Assembly: GCF_016863515.1 (NCBI RefSeq)
Contig: NZ_BOPA01000013.1
Location: 24,980-88,979 of the forward strand
Origin: Micromonospora gifhornensis
GTDB taxonomy: Bacteria > Actinomycetota > Actinomycetes > Mycobacteriales > Micromonosporaceae
Length of the DNA stretch: 64,000 nucleotides
Direction of reading: 5' to 3'
Part shown: positions 1 through 9,207 of the stretch, piece after piece
Position numbering within the stretch: the stretch's first letter is position 1
Layout of the letters: every line of letters begins with the position of its first letter
Position numbers and translations under genes: made by a program
Notes under the pieces: generated by a model
The model's database searches: none
What the model was told of the DNA's origin: nothing
The model's input: only the letters and a program-made list of their open reading frames with translations

Positions 1-1
1 C

Positions 2-661
2 AACGTCGAGACGTTGAAGTCCGCGGTGGTACGCATCGACGGCACCAAGCCGACCCTGCTGGTCTCCGGCATCGCCGACGGTCAGCTCTACGGTGACAGC
101 CAGGACGTGCGCGTGTCCTGGCAGGCGGTCGACCCGACCTCCGGCATCGCCACCGTGGTCGGCACGCTCAACGGCCGGCCGTACGCCAGCGGCACGCTGC
201 AGGCGATGTACGAGCTGCCGTTGGGTCTGCACGAGCTGACCGTGACCGCGACCGACAAGGCGGGTAACGCCACCACCGCGTCGGTCCGGTTCTTCGTCAC
301 CACCTCGTTCCGGGACATGCAGAACCTGCTGGACCGGTTCAAGGCGACCGGACGCCTGTCCAACAAGGCGTACGACCAGTTGTCGAAGCAGCTCGAGAAG
401 GTCCGCAAGGAGGAGGCCAAGGGCAAGGACGACAAGGCCATCAAGGAGCTGATCAAGTTCCGTGACCTTGCCGCCGACACCAAGCTGGTCGCCGAGGCGG
501 AGATCCGGGAAGTGCTGATCCGGGACGCCGACGCGATGATCGTCCGGCTCGGCGGCACGGCCAGCACGGCGGGCGTCAAGGCCAATGACGGCAAGTCCGT
601 CAAGGGCGCTGGACGCCTCGGTGACGACCCCACCCGGCTCGCACCCGGCCGTCGCCTGTGA
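2..661 (+). CDS. C-terminal part of a secreted protein with an Ig-like domain and a FIMAH domain
   Basis: The frame is open from the window edge, so this is the 3' end of a larger gene. The visible 219 or so residues begin with an Ig-like beta-sandwich (about residues 5-95, with the typical LTVTATDKAGN strand). A Lys/Glu-rich helical segment follows (about 100-178) and resembles the FIMAH domain (motif LLDRFKATGRLSNKAYDQL). That domain is found at the ends of secreted enzymes in Actinobacteria and Firmicutes. The catalytic part lies outside the window, so the enzyme class is unknown. A strong terminator follows the stop codon. Confidence 0.7.
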   Translation, partial: NVETLKSAVVRIDGTKPTLLVSGIADGQLYGDSQDVRVSWQAVDPTSGIATVVGTLNGRPYASGTLQAMYELPLGLHELTVTATDKAGNATTASVRFFVTTSFRDMQNLLDRFKATGRLSNKAYDQLSKQLEKVRKEEAKGKDDKAIKELIKFRDLAADTKLVAEAEIREVLIRDADAMIVRLGGTASTAGVKANDGKSVKGAGRLGDDPTRLAPGRRL

Positions 662-666
662 TCAGT

Positions 667-698
667 GGGCCCCGCCCGGCATCGTCCGGGCGGGGCCC
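667..698 (+). terminator. Rho-independent-type hairpin after the FIMAH gene
   Basis: A perfect 13-bp GC-rich stem (667-679 with 686-698) starts six bases after the stop codon. There is no clear T-run, as is usual for high-GC actinobacterial terminators. Confidence 0.75.
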
Positions 699-722
699 CG
701 CTCAACGACGTGAGGAGGCACC

Positions 723-1268
723 GTGACCCGGATCCGGACGGTGACCACCGCCATGATCGCCGCTCTGCTCCTGGCGGTCCTCGCCGCGAACCCGGCGGCG
801 GCGCACAACAACAAGCTCAAGCTGACGGTGGCCGGTGACGGTGCCGACGGGGTGACCATCCAGGCCACCTACGCCGACGGTCACTACCTGGACAAGGCGG
901 TCCGGTTGGTGCTCACCGCCACCGGCTCGGAGGGCCGCACGGTCGGCCCGGTGCAGTTGGAACCGGCCGCCGAGGGACAGGGCTTCTACACCACCGGCCC
1001 GATTCTCTCCCCCGGCGAGTGGAAGGTGCGGGTGAAGCCGGCCGCGCCCTACTCCGGCACGGCATCGGCGAAGGTGCAGGCACGGGTGGCGCAGCCGCCG
1101 CCGGTGGTGCCCGTCGCCGAGAACCGGGACGCCGAACCGGCGCGGGCCGACCGTGGCGGCGACGGCACGGCACCCGGCTGGTGGTGGGCGGTCGGGCTCG
1201 GTGTCGCCACGCTCATCGTGGTGGCGTTGACCGCACCGCTGCTCGGCCGGCGTCGCCGCCGCCCGTAA
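723..1268 (+). CDS. Secreted, C-terminally membrane-anchored protein of unknown function
   Basis: The 181-residue product starts at a GTG with a GAGGAGG site about 5 bases upstream. It has a Sec signal peptide (hydrophobic residues 8-22, cleavage probable after AAA-H near residue 27). A beta-rich extracellular domain follows (about 30-125), then a Pro/Ala linker. One membrane helix (about 158-175) ends in a basic RRRRRP tail. The layout resembles actinobacterial copper-handling and YtkA-like surface proteins, but no diagnostic motif is visible, so no function is assigned. It is convergent with the aldo/keto reductase gene. Confidence 0.75.
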   Translation: MTRIRTVTTAMIAALLLAVLAANPAAAHNNKLKLTVAGDGADGVTIQATYADGHYLDKAVRLVLTATGSEGRTVGPVQLEPAAEGQGFYTTGPILSPGEWKVRVKPAAPYSGTASAKVQARVAQPPPVVPVAENRDAEPARADRGGDGTAPGWWWAVGLGVATLIVVALTAPLLGRRRRRP

Positions 1269-1284
1269 CCAGCGTCGACGGATA

Positions 1285-1315
1285 CGGCCCGGCACGCATC
1301 ACGCGTGCCGGGCCG
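1285..1315. terminator. Bidirectional terminator hairpin
   Basis: A perfect 13-bp stem (1285-1297 with 1303-1315) and a 5-base loop lie between two convergent genes. It could serve both strands. Confidence 0.75.
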
Positions 1316-1344
1316 TTCCGCGTCCCGTGTCGTTTCGCTGGCCG

Positions 1345-2307
1345 CTAGCGGCGGTCGAGCACCTCGCGCAGCGCCTTGAGGTCGGCGTCGGTGGGCTGCC
1401 AGGACCCGGCCGCCGCGTTGGCGCGTACCTGCTCGGGCGTGGTCGCTCCGGCGATGACCGAGGCCACCGACGGTTGGGCGGCCAGCCCGCCGATTGCCAC
1501 GTGCAACATGGGTACGCCACGCTCGGCGGCGTACGCCTCGATGGCCTCGATGGTGTCCCAGTCGGCGGCGGCGAGCCGCTGGGCGTACCGGCCGCCACCG
1601 GCCAGCCGGCTACCGGCCGGCGGCGCCTCGCCACGCTTGTACTTGCCGGTGAGCAGCCCGTTGGCCAGCGGGAAGAACGGCAGCATGCCGAGCCCGAAGC
1701 GTTCACAGGCGGGCAGCACCTCGATCTCGGCGTCCCGGTTGAGCAGGCTGTAGTTGTTCTGCGCGCTGACGAAGCGAGTCAGCCCGCGAGTCTTGGCCGT
1801 CCAGTCGGCGTCGGCGATCTGCCAGCCGGCGAAGTTGGAGTTGCCCAGGTAGCGCACCTTGCCGTCGCGGACCAGGTCGTCCAGGGCGGCGAGGGTCTCG
1901 TCGATCGGGGTGCCCGGATCCGGCTCGTGGAACTGGTACAGGTCGATGTGGCCGGTGTCCAGTCGGCGCAACGACGCCTCCACCGCCCGCATCACGTACC
2001 GCCGTGAGCCGCGTACGCCGAAGTCCCGCCCGTTGGCGCCACTCATCGACATGCCGAACTTGGACGCCAGCACCACGTCGTCGCGGCGGCCCTTGAGGGC
2101 GGCACCGAGTTGCGTCTCCGACGCGCCGTGCGGCTCGCCGTAGATGTCGGCGGTGTCGAAGAAGTTGATCCCGACGTCGAGAGCCGCGTCGACCACCGCG
2201 CGGGTGCCGTCGAGGTCGAGTTTGCGGCCGAAGTTGTTGCAGCCGATCCCCACAGCGGACACCACGAGCCCGGAGTCGCCCAACCGGCGATAGGTCATCT
2301 CACTCAC
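1345..2307 (-). CDS. Aldo/keto reductase
   Basis: This 320-residue protein is a TIM-barrel NAD(P)H-dependent oxidoreductase of the aldo/keto reductase superfamily. It is probably cytoplasmic and reduces carbonyl compounds. The catalytic tetrad is visible as Asp51 and Tyr56 in DTADIYG, Lys83 in SKFG and His127 in QFHEPD. The length is normal and the C-terminal cofactor-binding segment is present. The substrate cannot be read from the sequence. It resembles the general-stress group of these enzymes more than the sugar reductases. It is a single gene facing a bidirectional terminator. Confidence 0.9.
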   Translation of the reverse strand: MSEMTYRRLGDSGLVVSAVGIGCNNFGRKLDLDGTRAVVDAALDVGINFFDTADIYGEPHGASETQLGAALKGRRDDVVLASKFGMSMSGANGRDFGVRGSRRYVMRAVEASLRRLDTGHIDLYQFHEPDPGTPIDETLAALDDLVRDGKVRYLGNSNFAGWQIADADWTAKTRGLTRFVSAQNNYSLLNRDAEIEVLPACERFGLGMLPFFPLANGLLTGKYKRGEAPPAGSRLAGGGRYAQRLAAADWDTIEAIEAYAAERGVPMLHVAIGGLAAQPSVASVIAGATTPEQVRANAAAGSWQPTDADLKALREVLDRR

Positions 2308-2376
2308 GAGATCACCATATGCCGCAGGCTCAGCGGCCGGGCGGCCTCACCGGACGGTGACCCGGGGCGGCCACCG

Positions 2377-4056
2377 TCAACCGACGTCCCACACCGGTTC
2401 GTCGGTCTCGACCACCTCGCCGTCGCCGCGGAACAGCAGGAACCGGTCGAAGGTGCGGGTGAACCAGCGGTCGTGGGTGACCGCGAGCACCGTGCCGGCG
2501 AAGGCGGCCAGGCCGGCCTCCAGCGCCTCGGCGGAGGCCAGGTCGAGGTTGTCGGTGGGCTCGTCGAGCAGCAGCAGGGTCGCCCCGGACAGCTCCAGCA
2601 GCAACACCAGGAAACGGGCCTGCTGCCCACCGGAGAGGGTGCCGAAGCGCTGGTCGCCCTGACCGGCGAGTTCGTACCGGCTCAGCGCCGCCATCGCCGC
2701 GTGCCGGTCCATGCCGTCCCGGTGCTCGTCACCGCGCCAGAGGATCTCGACAAGGGTCTTCGCCGTCAGCTCGGGACGGTCATGGGTCTGCGAGAAGTGC
2801 CCGGGACGCACCCGGGCGCCGAGCCGCGCGACACCGCCGTGCGCCACCGGTGCGAGCACCGCCGCGCCGTCGACCGGCGGGTTGGCCGGATCGGGGTCCG
2901 TGCCACCGCGCGCCAGCAGCCGCAGGAAGTGCGACTTGCCGGTGCCGTTGGCACCGAGCACCGCGACCCGGTCGCCGTACCAGACCTCCAGGTCGAACGG
3001 GTAGGTCAGGCCGTCGAGCTCCAACTGCTCGCAGACCAACGCGCGTTTGCCGGTCCGTCCGCCGGTCAGGCGCATCCGGATGTCCTGGTCCTTCGGCGGT
3101 ACGGGCGGCGGCCCGGCCTCCTCGAACTTGCGCAACCGGGTCTGTGCGGCCTGGTAGCGCGAGGCCAACCCGTCGTTGTACGCGGCCTTCTGCTTGTACA
3201 TCAGCATCAGCTCACGCAGCTTCTGGTGCTCCTCGTCCCAGCGGCGGCGCTGCTCGTCGAGGCGGGCGTGCCGGGCCATCCGAGCCTCGTGCCAGCTCGC
3301 GAAGCCACCCGGATGCACCCAGGCGCTGCCGCCCTCCACGGCAACCACCCGGTCGGCGGTGTGCGCCAGCAACTCCCGGTCGTGCGAGACGTAGAGCACC
3401 GACTTGCCGGATTCGCGCAGCCGCGCCTCCAGCCACCGTTTGCCGGGCACGTCGAGGAAGTTGTCCGGCTCGTCGAGCAGCAGCACCTCGTCGGTGCCGC
3501 GCAGCAGCAACTCCAACGCGAAGCGCTTCTGCTGACCGCCGGAGAGGGTGCGTACCGGTCGCTGCCGGGCGGTGTCCCAGGGCAGGCCCAGGACGATGGT
3601 GGCGACGGTGTCGAAGAGGACCTCCGCGTCGTACCCGCCGGTCTCGCCCCAGGCGGCCAGCGCGTCCGCGTACGCCAGTTGGGCCTTGCCGGCGGCGTTG
3701 CTGTACTTGCCGCGCAGCTCGGCCGCGCGCATGGCCGCCTCGGTCTCGGCGAGTCGGCGACCGGCCTCGCGCAGCGGTGGCGGGGCGAGCGACAACGCCA
3801 GGTCGGCAAGCGTCGACTCGTCCCCGATCATGCCGATGAACTGGCGCATCACGCCCAACCCACCGGTACGCGCGATGGTGCCGGCACGCACCGGCAGGTC
3901 ACCGGCGACCATCCGCAGCAACGTCGTCTTGCCGGCGCCGTTCGGCCCGACCAGTGCCACCTTGGCACCCTCACCGACCCGGAACGACACGTCGGCGAAG
4001 AGTTCCCGCCCGTCCGGCAGGACGTACCCGACCGCTGCCACGTCCACATATCCCAC
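2377..4056 (-). CDS. ABC-F family ATPase (duplicated ATP-binding cassette)
   Basis: The 559-residue protein has two ATP-binding cassettes in one chain and no membrane segments, as in ABC-F proteins that act on ribosomes. Cassette 1 has Walker A GPNGAGKTT (37-45), signature LSGGQ (171-175) and Walker B LLLDEP (192-197). Cassette 2 has Walker A GANGTGKS (368-375), signature LSGGQ (474-478) and Walker B LLLDEP (495-500). A charged helical linker lies between them (about 255-330). The GTG start at 4056 has a GGGAGG site. Family roles include translation-factor activity and ribosome protection from antibiotics. Which applies here is not shown. Confidence 0.88.
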   Translation of the reverse strand: MGYVDVAAVGYVLPDGRELFADVSFRVGEGAKVALVGPNGAGKTTLLRMVAGDLPVRAGTIARTGGLGVMRQFIGMIGDESTLADLALSLAPPPLREAGRRLAETEAAMRAAELRGKYSNAAGKAQLAYADALAAWGETGGYDAEVLFDTVATIVLGLPWDTARQRPVRTLSGGQQKRFALELLLRGTDEVLLLDEPDNFLDVPGKRWLEARLRESGKSVLYVSHDRELLAHTADRVVAVEGGSAWVHPGGFASWHEARMARHARLDEQRRRWDEEHQKLRELMLMYKQKAAYNDGLASRYQAAQTRLRKFEEAGPPPVPPKDQDIRMRLTGGRTGKRALVCEQLELDGLTYPFDLEVWYGDRVAVLGANGTGKSHFLRLLARGGTDPDPANPPVDGAAVLAPVAHGGVARLGARVRPGHFSQTHDRPELTAKTLVEILWRGDEHRDGMDRHAAMAALSRYELAGQGDQRFGTLSGGQQARFLVLLLELSGATLLLLDEPTDNLDLASAEALEAGLAAFAGTVLAVTHDRWFTRTFDRFLLFRGDGEVVETDEPVWDVG

Positions 4057-4112
4057 GCGGGCATCCTCCCGGAGCCCGACGGAGGAGCCAACCGATTACC
4101 GGCGTCGGCGGC

Positions 4113-4727
4113 TCACCGCGTGACGCGAAGCACCCGGAAGCCCTTCTGGCTGGCGTGCCGTTCCACCTGCCAGCCCTGCTCGACCAGCCAGCGGTGCAGC
4201 GAGTCACCGCCGAGGTGGCGACCGACCACCAGCCAGGCCACCCCGTCCGGGGTCAACCGCGGCAGCCAGCGCAACAGCAGCGCGTGCAGCTCGTCCTTGC
4301 CCGGTCGGATGGGCGGGTTGGACCAGATCTGGGTGAAGGCCAGGTCGGCGGGTACGTCCTCGGGTGCGGCCACCCGCAGGCGGTCGGCGAGACCCAGGCG
4401 GTCCGCGTTGGCGGCGGTGAGTTCCCGGGCCCGCTCGTTGACGTCCACCCCCCACACCGTCGCCGTCGGTGCGACGGTCGCGAGCACGCAGCTGATCGGA
4501 CCGAAGCCGCAGCCGAGGTCGAGCAGGGCGCCCTCGGTCGTGGCGGGCGGCAGGTCGGCCTTGCGCAGCAGCACGCCGGTACCCGGATCGAGGCGGGTCG
4601 CCGAGAACACCCCGGACGCCGAGGCCAGGGTGAACTCGCGGCCGGCGACGGCGAACTGCACCTCGCGCGGGTGGGCGGATGCGCTCGGTGCGGTGGTGAA
4701 GTAATGGTCCCCGGTCACGCCGGTCAT
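4113..4727 (-). CDS. Class I SAM-dependent methyltransferase, RsmC-like
   Basis: This 204-residue protein is similar to the catalytic half of RsmC, which methylates N2 of a guanine in 16S rRNA helix 34. The SAM-binding motif DLGCGFGP is at 70-77. The acidic residue contacting ribose is in GVDVN (93-97), and the N2-methyltransferase motif NPPI is at 137-140. It lacks the N-terminal pseudo-catalytic domain of gamma-proteobacterial RsmC, which is normal for actinobacterial single-domain versions. The target is inferred from the family only. It lies 56 bases upstream of the ABC-F gene on the same strand, and the two may be co-transcribed. Confidence 0.82.
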   Translation of the reverse strand: MTGVTGDHYFTTAPSASAHPREVQFAVAGREFTLASASGVFSATRLDPGTGVLLRKADLPPATTEGALLDLGCGFGPISCVLATVAPTATVWGVDVNERARELTAANADRLGLADRLRVAAPEDVPADLAFTQIWSNPPIRPGKDELHALLLRWLPRLTPDGVAWLVVGRHLGGDSLHRWLVEQGWQVERHASQKGFRVLRVTR

Positions 4728-4830
4728 TCTCGCACCGGCCTCGACCCGCCCGACGGGACGGAGTAGCCCGGCGGCGACACGACCCGCCGCTCGTTTTCCC
4801 AGAAAAACCTACTAAAGGGATAAAAGTCCC

Positions 4831-4836
4831 TACTCT
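4831..4836 (+). promoter_or_regulatory. Candidate -10 element (TACTCT) for a leaderless transcript
   Basis: TACTCT ends 7 bases before the ATG at 4844, so transcription would begin at or next to the start codon. No Shine-Dalgarno sequence is visible upstream. A -35 box is not recognisable. Confidence 0.35.
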
Positions 4837-4843
4837 GGACGAC

Positions 4844-5947
4844 ATGGTATATCGGTACGACTCCGATGAGGACGCCTTCGTCCCGTACCGGGACGACGAC
4901 TCCGAGGGGCAGCCACCGCCCGCAGCCGGTGCGGTGCCGTCCGGCCCGTCGCCGTCGCGCTTCCCCGCGCCGTCGTTGCCCCGGCCCAACCAGCTGGTGC
5001 TGCCCTCGTCGGGGACGTCGACAGCAGCCTCCCCGCCGGTGCAGGACGCGGTGCCGCACTACGAGGCCGCTCCGAACTACGAGGCCGCTCCGACGGCCCA
5101 GTACGACCTGCCCGCCGCCGTACCCGCACCGCAGGAGGCCGCGACCGTGCCGCCGCCACGTCGCGGCGGTGGCCGCACCTGGCAGGTGCTGATCGGTGGC
5201 GCCGCCGCGTTGGTGCTGCTCGCCCTCTGTGGTCTGGCCGGTGCCGCGCTGCTCGACGGCCGGCAGCTGATCGGCCAGCAGGCCGCCCCGAACACCACAC
5301 CGGACAACACCCCGGGCACGGATCCGACCCAGGCGAGCGACCTCGACTCCCGCGACACCGACCAGGCACCGCTGACCGCCCGGGAAGTCTTCCCCAGCAG
5401 CACCCTGGCGATCGGCGACAGCCAGAACGGGTACGAGGTGCTGCGCACCCAGTCGAGCGCGAGCTGCCCGGTGGCGGCCACCGGCGAGGTCGCGGATCTG
5501 CTCGTGCGGCTCGGCTGCAACCAGGTCGTCCGGGCCACCCTGCGCGCCCCCGACCAGGAACACCTGGTCACCACCGGCCTGTTCAACCTGACCGACAGGT
5601 CCAGCGCCGAACGGGCCCGCGACCGGATCCGCCAGGTGCTCGACGAGCGGGAGGGCCGCTTCCGCGGCATGCCGGCCGGCGACGGCACCGACGCCATCGC
5701 CACCGCCCCCGCCCGCGTCGGCTGGCAGGTACGCGGCCACTACGTCGCGTACGCGGTGGTCTCCCGCGCGGACGGCGCAACCATCCGCTCCGGTGACACG
5801 GCCGTCCGCGAGATCCTCTTCGACATGCTCGAACTGCACCTCAACCGGGACGTGCTGGAACGGCGGGCCAACGGCGGTGTCGCCAACCAGCCCTCGCCCG
5901 AGCCCACCGACGGCGCCGGACGTCAGGACGGGTCCGACGAGGACTGA
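4844..5947 (+). CDS. Single-pass membrane protein with Pro/Ala-rich N-terminus, unknown function
   Basis: The 367-residue product has a low-complexity acidic and Pro/Ala-rich cytoplasmic region (about 1-110) that includes a short NYEAAP-type repeat. One membrane helix follows (about 114-137), then an extracellular domain of about 200 residues. That domain contains two cysteines (in SSASCPV and RLGCNQ) that could form a disulphide. I do not recognise the family. The build (disordered cytoplasmic tail, one helix, compact outer domain) is common among actinobacterial cell-envelope proteins. It ends 3 bases from the convergent truA gene with no terminator between them. Confidence 0.75.
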   Translation: MVYRYDSDEDAFVPYRDDDSEGQPPPAAGAVPSGPSPSRFPAPSLPRPNQLVLPSSGTSTAASPPVQDAVPHYEAAPNYEAAPTAQYDLPAAVPAPQEAATVPPPRRGGGRTWQVLIGGAAALVLLALCGLAGAALLDGRQLIGQQAAPNTTPDNTPGTDPTQASDLDSRDTDQAPLTAREVFPSSTLAIGDSQNGYEVLRTQSSASCPVAATGEVADLLVRLGCNQVVRATLRAPDQEHLVTTGLFNLTDRSSAERARDRIRQVLDEREGRFRGMPAGDGTDAIATAPARVGWQVRGHYVAYAVVSRADGATIRSGDTAVREILFDMLELHLNRDVLERRANGGVANQPSPEPTDGAGRQDGSDED

Positions 5948-5950
5948 GCC

Positions 5951-6781
5951 TCAGGCGTCGGCCGGCACCCGCAACCGTCGGGTCGCCTCGGCACGGCGCG
6001 CGTACTCGGCCGGATCGTCCGGGTAGCCCACCGCCACCAGGGACAACCCGTGCGCGGGCGCGACGGTCACCTCGCTGGACCGTTCCCGCCGCGTCAGCAG
6101 GCCGGCCGGCCACTCCACGGGTCGGCGGCCGTCCCCGGCGACCAGCATCGCGCCGACCAGGCTGCGCACCATCGCCTGGCAGAACGCGTCGGCCTGCACG
6201 GTGGCGACCAGGATCCCGTCCGGGTCACGCCGCCAGTCCAGCCGGGTCACCTCCCGCAACGTGGTGGCGTTCTCCTTGCGTCGGCAGTACGCGGCGAAGT
6301 CGTGCTCCCCCACCAGCCCGGCGGAGGCGGCGGCGAGCCGATCGGTGTCGAGCGGGCGCGGCCAGGCCAGCACCTCGTGTCGACGCAGCGGCTCGGCACC
6401 CCACGGGGCGTCGGTGACCCGGTACTCGTACCGCCGGAAGGTGGCGGAGAAGCGGGCGTCGAAGCTGGCCGGCACCTCGGTCATCGCCCGGACCCGCACA
6501 TCGCCCGGCAGCAGCCGGGCCAGCCGGCGCAGCAGCCGGCCCTCGTGCTCGCGCCAGACCTCCACGGGCAGATCGAGGTGACAGACCTGCCCGGAGGCGT
6601 GCACACCGGCATCGGTACGACCAGCCACCGTCAACCCGGTCGCGGTCCCGGCGCCGAGCACCAGATCCAGCGTCTCCACCAGGACCCCGGCGACCGTACG
6701 CCGATCCGGCTGGGCGGCCCAGCCGGAGAAGTCCGTGCCGTCGTACGCGACATCCAGCCGTAGCCGGACCCGCTCGTCCAC
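5951..6781 (-). CDS. truA: tRNA pseudouridine synthase A
   Basis: The 276-residue product isomerises uridines 38-40 in the anticodon stem-loop of tRNAs. The catalytic aspartate is Asp57 in the conserved motif GRTDAGVHA (54-62). The N-terminal strand RLDVAYDGTDFSGW and the C-terminal motif MVRSLVGAML are both typical of TruA. The length is normal. It is the last gene after rplQ, a position TruA often holds, but a strong hairpin separates the two genes. Confidence 0.95.
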   Translation of the reverse strand: MDERVRLRLDVAYDGTDFSGWAAQPDRRTVAGVLVETLDLVLGAGTATGLTVAGRTDAGVHASGQVCHLDLPVEVWREHEGRLLRRLARLLPGDVRVRAMTEVPASFDARFSATFRRYEYRVTDAPWGAEPLRRHEVLAWPRPLDTDRLAAASAGLVGEHDFAAYCRRKENATTLREVTRLDWRRDPDGILVATVQADAFCQAMVRSLVGAMLVAGDGRRPVEWPAGLLTRRERSSEVTVAPAHGLSLVAVGYPDDPAEYARRAEATRRLRVPADA

Positions 6782-6803
6782 GTCGTACCTCCCTCAAGAC
6801 GAC

Positions 6804-6838
6804 TCGGGCCCGGCACCCCGTGGGGATGCCGGGCCCGA
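6804..6838 (-). terminator. Hairpin between rplQ and truA
   Basis: A 12-bp perfect stem (6804-6815 with 6827-6838) is extended by four more G-C pairs around a one-base bulge. It lies just after the rplQ stop codon and should end or attenuate the alpha-operon transcript before truA. Confidence 0.7.
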
Positions 6839-6850
6839 CGACGGCCTGGA

Positions 6851-7411
6851 TCAGGCCTTGCCTTCTTCGGTGGCCAGGTCGCTGTCCTCGCGGGCGGCGG
6901 CGGTGTCACCGGACGCCGACACCGGAGCCTCGGAGTCCTGGTCGGCCGAACGCGCGGCCGGGGCCTCCTCGGCCGGGGCGAGCGCCTCGACCTTGTCCTG
7001 CTGGGCGGCCTTGCGGGCGGCGGTCTTGCGGTTCGCCGTCGGCTCGGTGACCTGCAGCTCCTCGACCAGCTCGATGATCGCCATCGGAGCGGCGTCACCC
7101 TTGCGCGGACCGGTCTTCACGATCCGGGTGTAGCCACCGTTGCGGTTGGCGTACCGCGGCGCGATCTGGTCGAACAGGGAGTAGACCACGTCCTTGTCCT
7201 TGACGACGCCCAGTACCCGCCGACGCGAGGCGAGGTCGCCGCGCTTGGCCTTGGTGATGAGCTGCTCGGCCAGCGGACGCAGCCGCCGGGCCTTCGTCTC
7301 GGTGGTCTGGATCTTGCCGTGCTGGAACAGCGCGGTGGCCAGGTTGGCCAGCATCAGCCGCTCGTGCGCGGGGCTGCCGCCGAGGCGGGGGCCCTTGGTG
7401 GGCGTGGGCAT
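6851..7411 (-). CDS. rplQ: 50S ribosomal protein L17
   Basis: This is the large-subunit protein lining the polypeptide exit region. The L17 core (residues 1-118) includes [20 protein letters not shown] and GGYTRIVK. Residues 119-186 form an Ala/Glu-rich acidic tail, an extension common in actinobacterial L17. It is the last gene of the alpha operon, 35 bases after rpoA. Confidence 0.97.
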   Translation of the reverse strand: MPTPTKGPRLGGSPAHERLMLANLATALFQHGKIQTTETKARRLRPLAEQLITKAKRGDLASRRRVLGVVKDKDVVYSLFDQIAPRYANRNGGYTRIVKTGPRKGDAAPMAIIELVEELQVTEPTANRKTAARKAAQQDKVEALAPAEEAPAARSADQDSEAPVSASGDTAAAREDSDLATEEGKA

Positions 7412-7445
7412 GCTTGGTGCTCCTCAGGTGTGGCGGCAGCGCGGA

Positions 7446-8468
7446 CTAGAGCTGCTCGGTCTCGCGGTAGTCGTCGGTGTCGTAGTCGGCCTCGCCGAAG
7501 GCGTCCACGACGTGCGCCGGGTCGAAGTTCGGAGCCGAGTCCTTCAGCCCCAGACCCATCCCGGCGAGCTTCATCTTGACCTCGTCGATCGACTTCTGGC
7601 CGAAGTTACGGATGTCGAGAAGGTCGGCCTCGGTACGCCCGATGAGCTCACCAACGGAGTTGATGCCCTCGCGCTTGAGGCAGTTGTAGGAGCGGACGGT
7701 GAGGTCCAGCTCCTCGATCGGCAGGGCCAGGTCCGCCGCCAGCTGCGCGTCCTGCGGCGACGGGCCGATGTCGATGCCCTCCGCCGTCTCGTCCAGCTCC
7801 CGGGCCAGCCCGAACAGCTCCACCAGCGTCGAACCGGCCGAGGCCAGCGCGGTACGCGGGCCCATCGACGGCTTGGTCTCGACGTCGATGATCAGCCGGT
7901 CGAAGTCGGTCCGCTGCTCGACACGGGTCGCCTCGACGCGGTACGTCACCTTGAGCACCGGCGAGTAGATCGAGTCGACCGGGATCCGGCCGATCTCCGC
8001 GCCCGCCTGCTTGTTCTGCGCCGCCGTGACGTAGCCACGACCCCGCTCGACGGTCAGCTCCATGTCGAGCCGGCCCTTGCCGTTGAGGGTGGCGAGCTTC
8101 AGGTCCGGGTTGTGCACCGAGACACCGGCCGGGGGCTGGATGTCACCGGCGGTCACGTCGCCCGGGCCCTGCTTGCGCAGGTACATGCTGACCGGCTCGT
8201 CGTGCTCGGAGCTGACGCAGAGCTCCTTGATGTTCATGACGAGCTCGACCACGTCCTCCTTGACGCCGGGGATCGTGGTGAACTCGTGCAGCACACCGTC
8301 GATCTTGATCGAGGTGACCGCCGCACCCGGGATGGACGACAGCAGCGTACGCCGCAGCGAGTTGCCCAGGGTGTAGCCGAAGCCCGGCTCCAGCGGCTCG
8401 ATGGTGAACCGGGACCGGGTCTCGTTGATCGACTCCTCGGAGAGGGTCGGTCGCTGGCTGATGAGCAT
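7446..8468 (-). CDS. rpoA: DNA-directed RNA polymerase subunit alpha
   Basis: The 340-residue alpha subunit starts at the ATG giving [12 protein letters not shown]. An upstream in-frame ATG at 8510 would add 14 atypical residues. The N-terminal dimerisation domain covers about 1-230. The C-terminal domain for upstream DNA and activators covers about 250-315 ([28 protein letters not shown]). It assembles with RpoB and RpoC, which are encoded at 31266-38709. Its gene lies between rpsD and rplQ as in most bacteria. Confidence 0.97.
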   Translation of the reverse strand: MLISQRPTLSEESINETRSRFTIEPLEPGFGYTLGNSLRRTLLSSIPGAAVTSIKIDGVLHEFTTIPGVKEDVVELVMNIKELCVSSEHDEPVSMYLRKQGPGDVTAGDIQPPAGVSVHNPDLKLATLNGKGRLDMELTVERGRGYVTAAQNKQAGAEIGRIPVDSIYSPVLKVTYRVEATRVEQRTDFDRLIIDVETKPSMGPRTALASAGSTLVELFGLARELDETAEGIDIGPSPQDAQLAADLALPIEELDLTVRSYNCLKREGINSVGELIGRTEADLLDIRNFGQKSIDEVKMKLAGMGLGLKDSAPNFDPAHVVDAFGEADYDTDDYRETEQL

Positions 8469-8525
8469 GTCTTCTCTTCTCTTCCGGGGCGCCCGCCATA
8501 TGACGCCCACGACACAAACTGTTCC

Positions 8526-8555
8526 GGTGGCCCGCCCGTCGCCGGGCGGACCACC
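8526..8555 (-). terminator. Hairpin between rpsD and rpoA
   Basis: Stem segments 8526-8530/8551-8555 and 8532-8538/8543-8549 are joined across one mismatch, with a 4-base loop. It lies just after the rpsD stop codon, so it is more likely a partial attenuator or processing site than a full stop. Confidence 0.5.
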
Positions 8556-8566
8556 GCAACGAGCCC

Positions 8567-9193
8567 TTACTTGGAGTAGAGCTCGACGATCAGCTGCTCC
8601 TGGACCTGGGTGTCAATCACCTGGCGGGCCGGGAGCGAGTGCACGAGAACCTTCATCTGGCTCGGGATGGCCTCCAGCCACGCCGGCACGGTCTTCGAAC
8701 CGGCCTCGGCCTGAGCCACGATGAACGGGGTGAGCTCCTTGCTCTTCGCCCGAACCTCGATGATGTCGTGTGCACTGACGCGGTACGACGGGATGTCGAC
8801 CTTCTTGCCGTTCACCGTGAAGTGACCGTGCTTGACCAGCTGACGGGCCATGTCCCGGGACTTGGCGTAGCCAGCCCGGTAGACCACGTTGTCCAGCCGC
8901 GACTCGAGGATCTGCAGGAGGACCTCACCGGTCTTGGCCTGCTTGGCCACGGCCTCCTCGTAGTAACCGCGGAACTGCTTCTCCAGCACGCCGTAGACCC
9001 GGCGAGCCTTCTGCTTCTCACGGAGCTGGAGCAGGTACTCCGTCTCCTTGGTGCGGCCGCGGCCGTGCTGCCCGGGCGGGAACGGCCGGGACTCGAACGG
9101 GCACTTCGGACCATCGCACTTGCTGCCCTTGAGGAACAGCTTCATCTTCTCCCGCCGGCAACGGCGGCAGTCAGCACCGGTGTAACGAGCCAT
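8567..9193 (-). CDS. rpsD: 30S ribosomal protein S4, zinc-binding form
   Basis: The 208-residue protein is a primary 16S rRNA binder that starts small-subunit assembly. The N-terminus carries four cysteines (Cys9, Cys12, Cys26, Cys31), the zinc-binding C+ form. The central S4 RNA-binding domain is clear ([22 protein letters not shown]). It lies between rpsK and rpoA. In many bacteria S4 represses its own operon by binding a leader, but no such structure was identified here. Confidence 0.97.
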   Translation of the reverse strand: MARYTGADCRRCRREKMKLFLKGSKCDGPKCPFESRPFPPGQHGRGRTKETEYLLQLREKQKARRVYGVLEKQFRGYYEEAVAKQAKTGEVLLQILESRLDNVVYRAGYAKSRDMARQLVKHGHFTVNGKKVDIPSYRVSAHDIIEVRAKSKELTPFIVAQAEAGSKTVPAWLEAIPSQMKVLVHSLPARQVIDTQVQEQLIVELYSK

Positions 9194-9207
9194 CTCTCTC
9201 TAACCTC

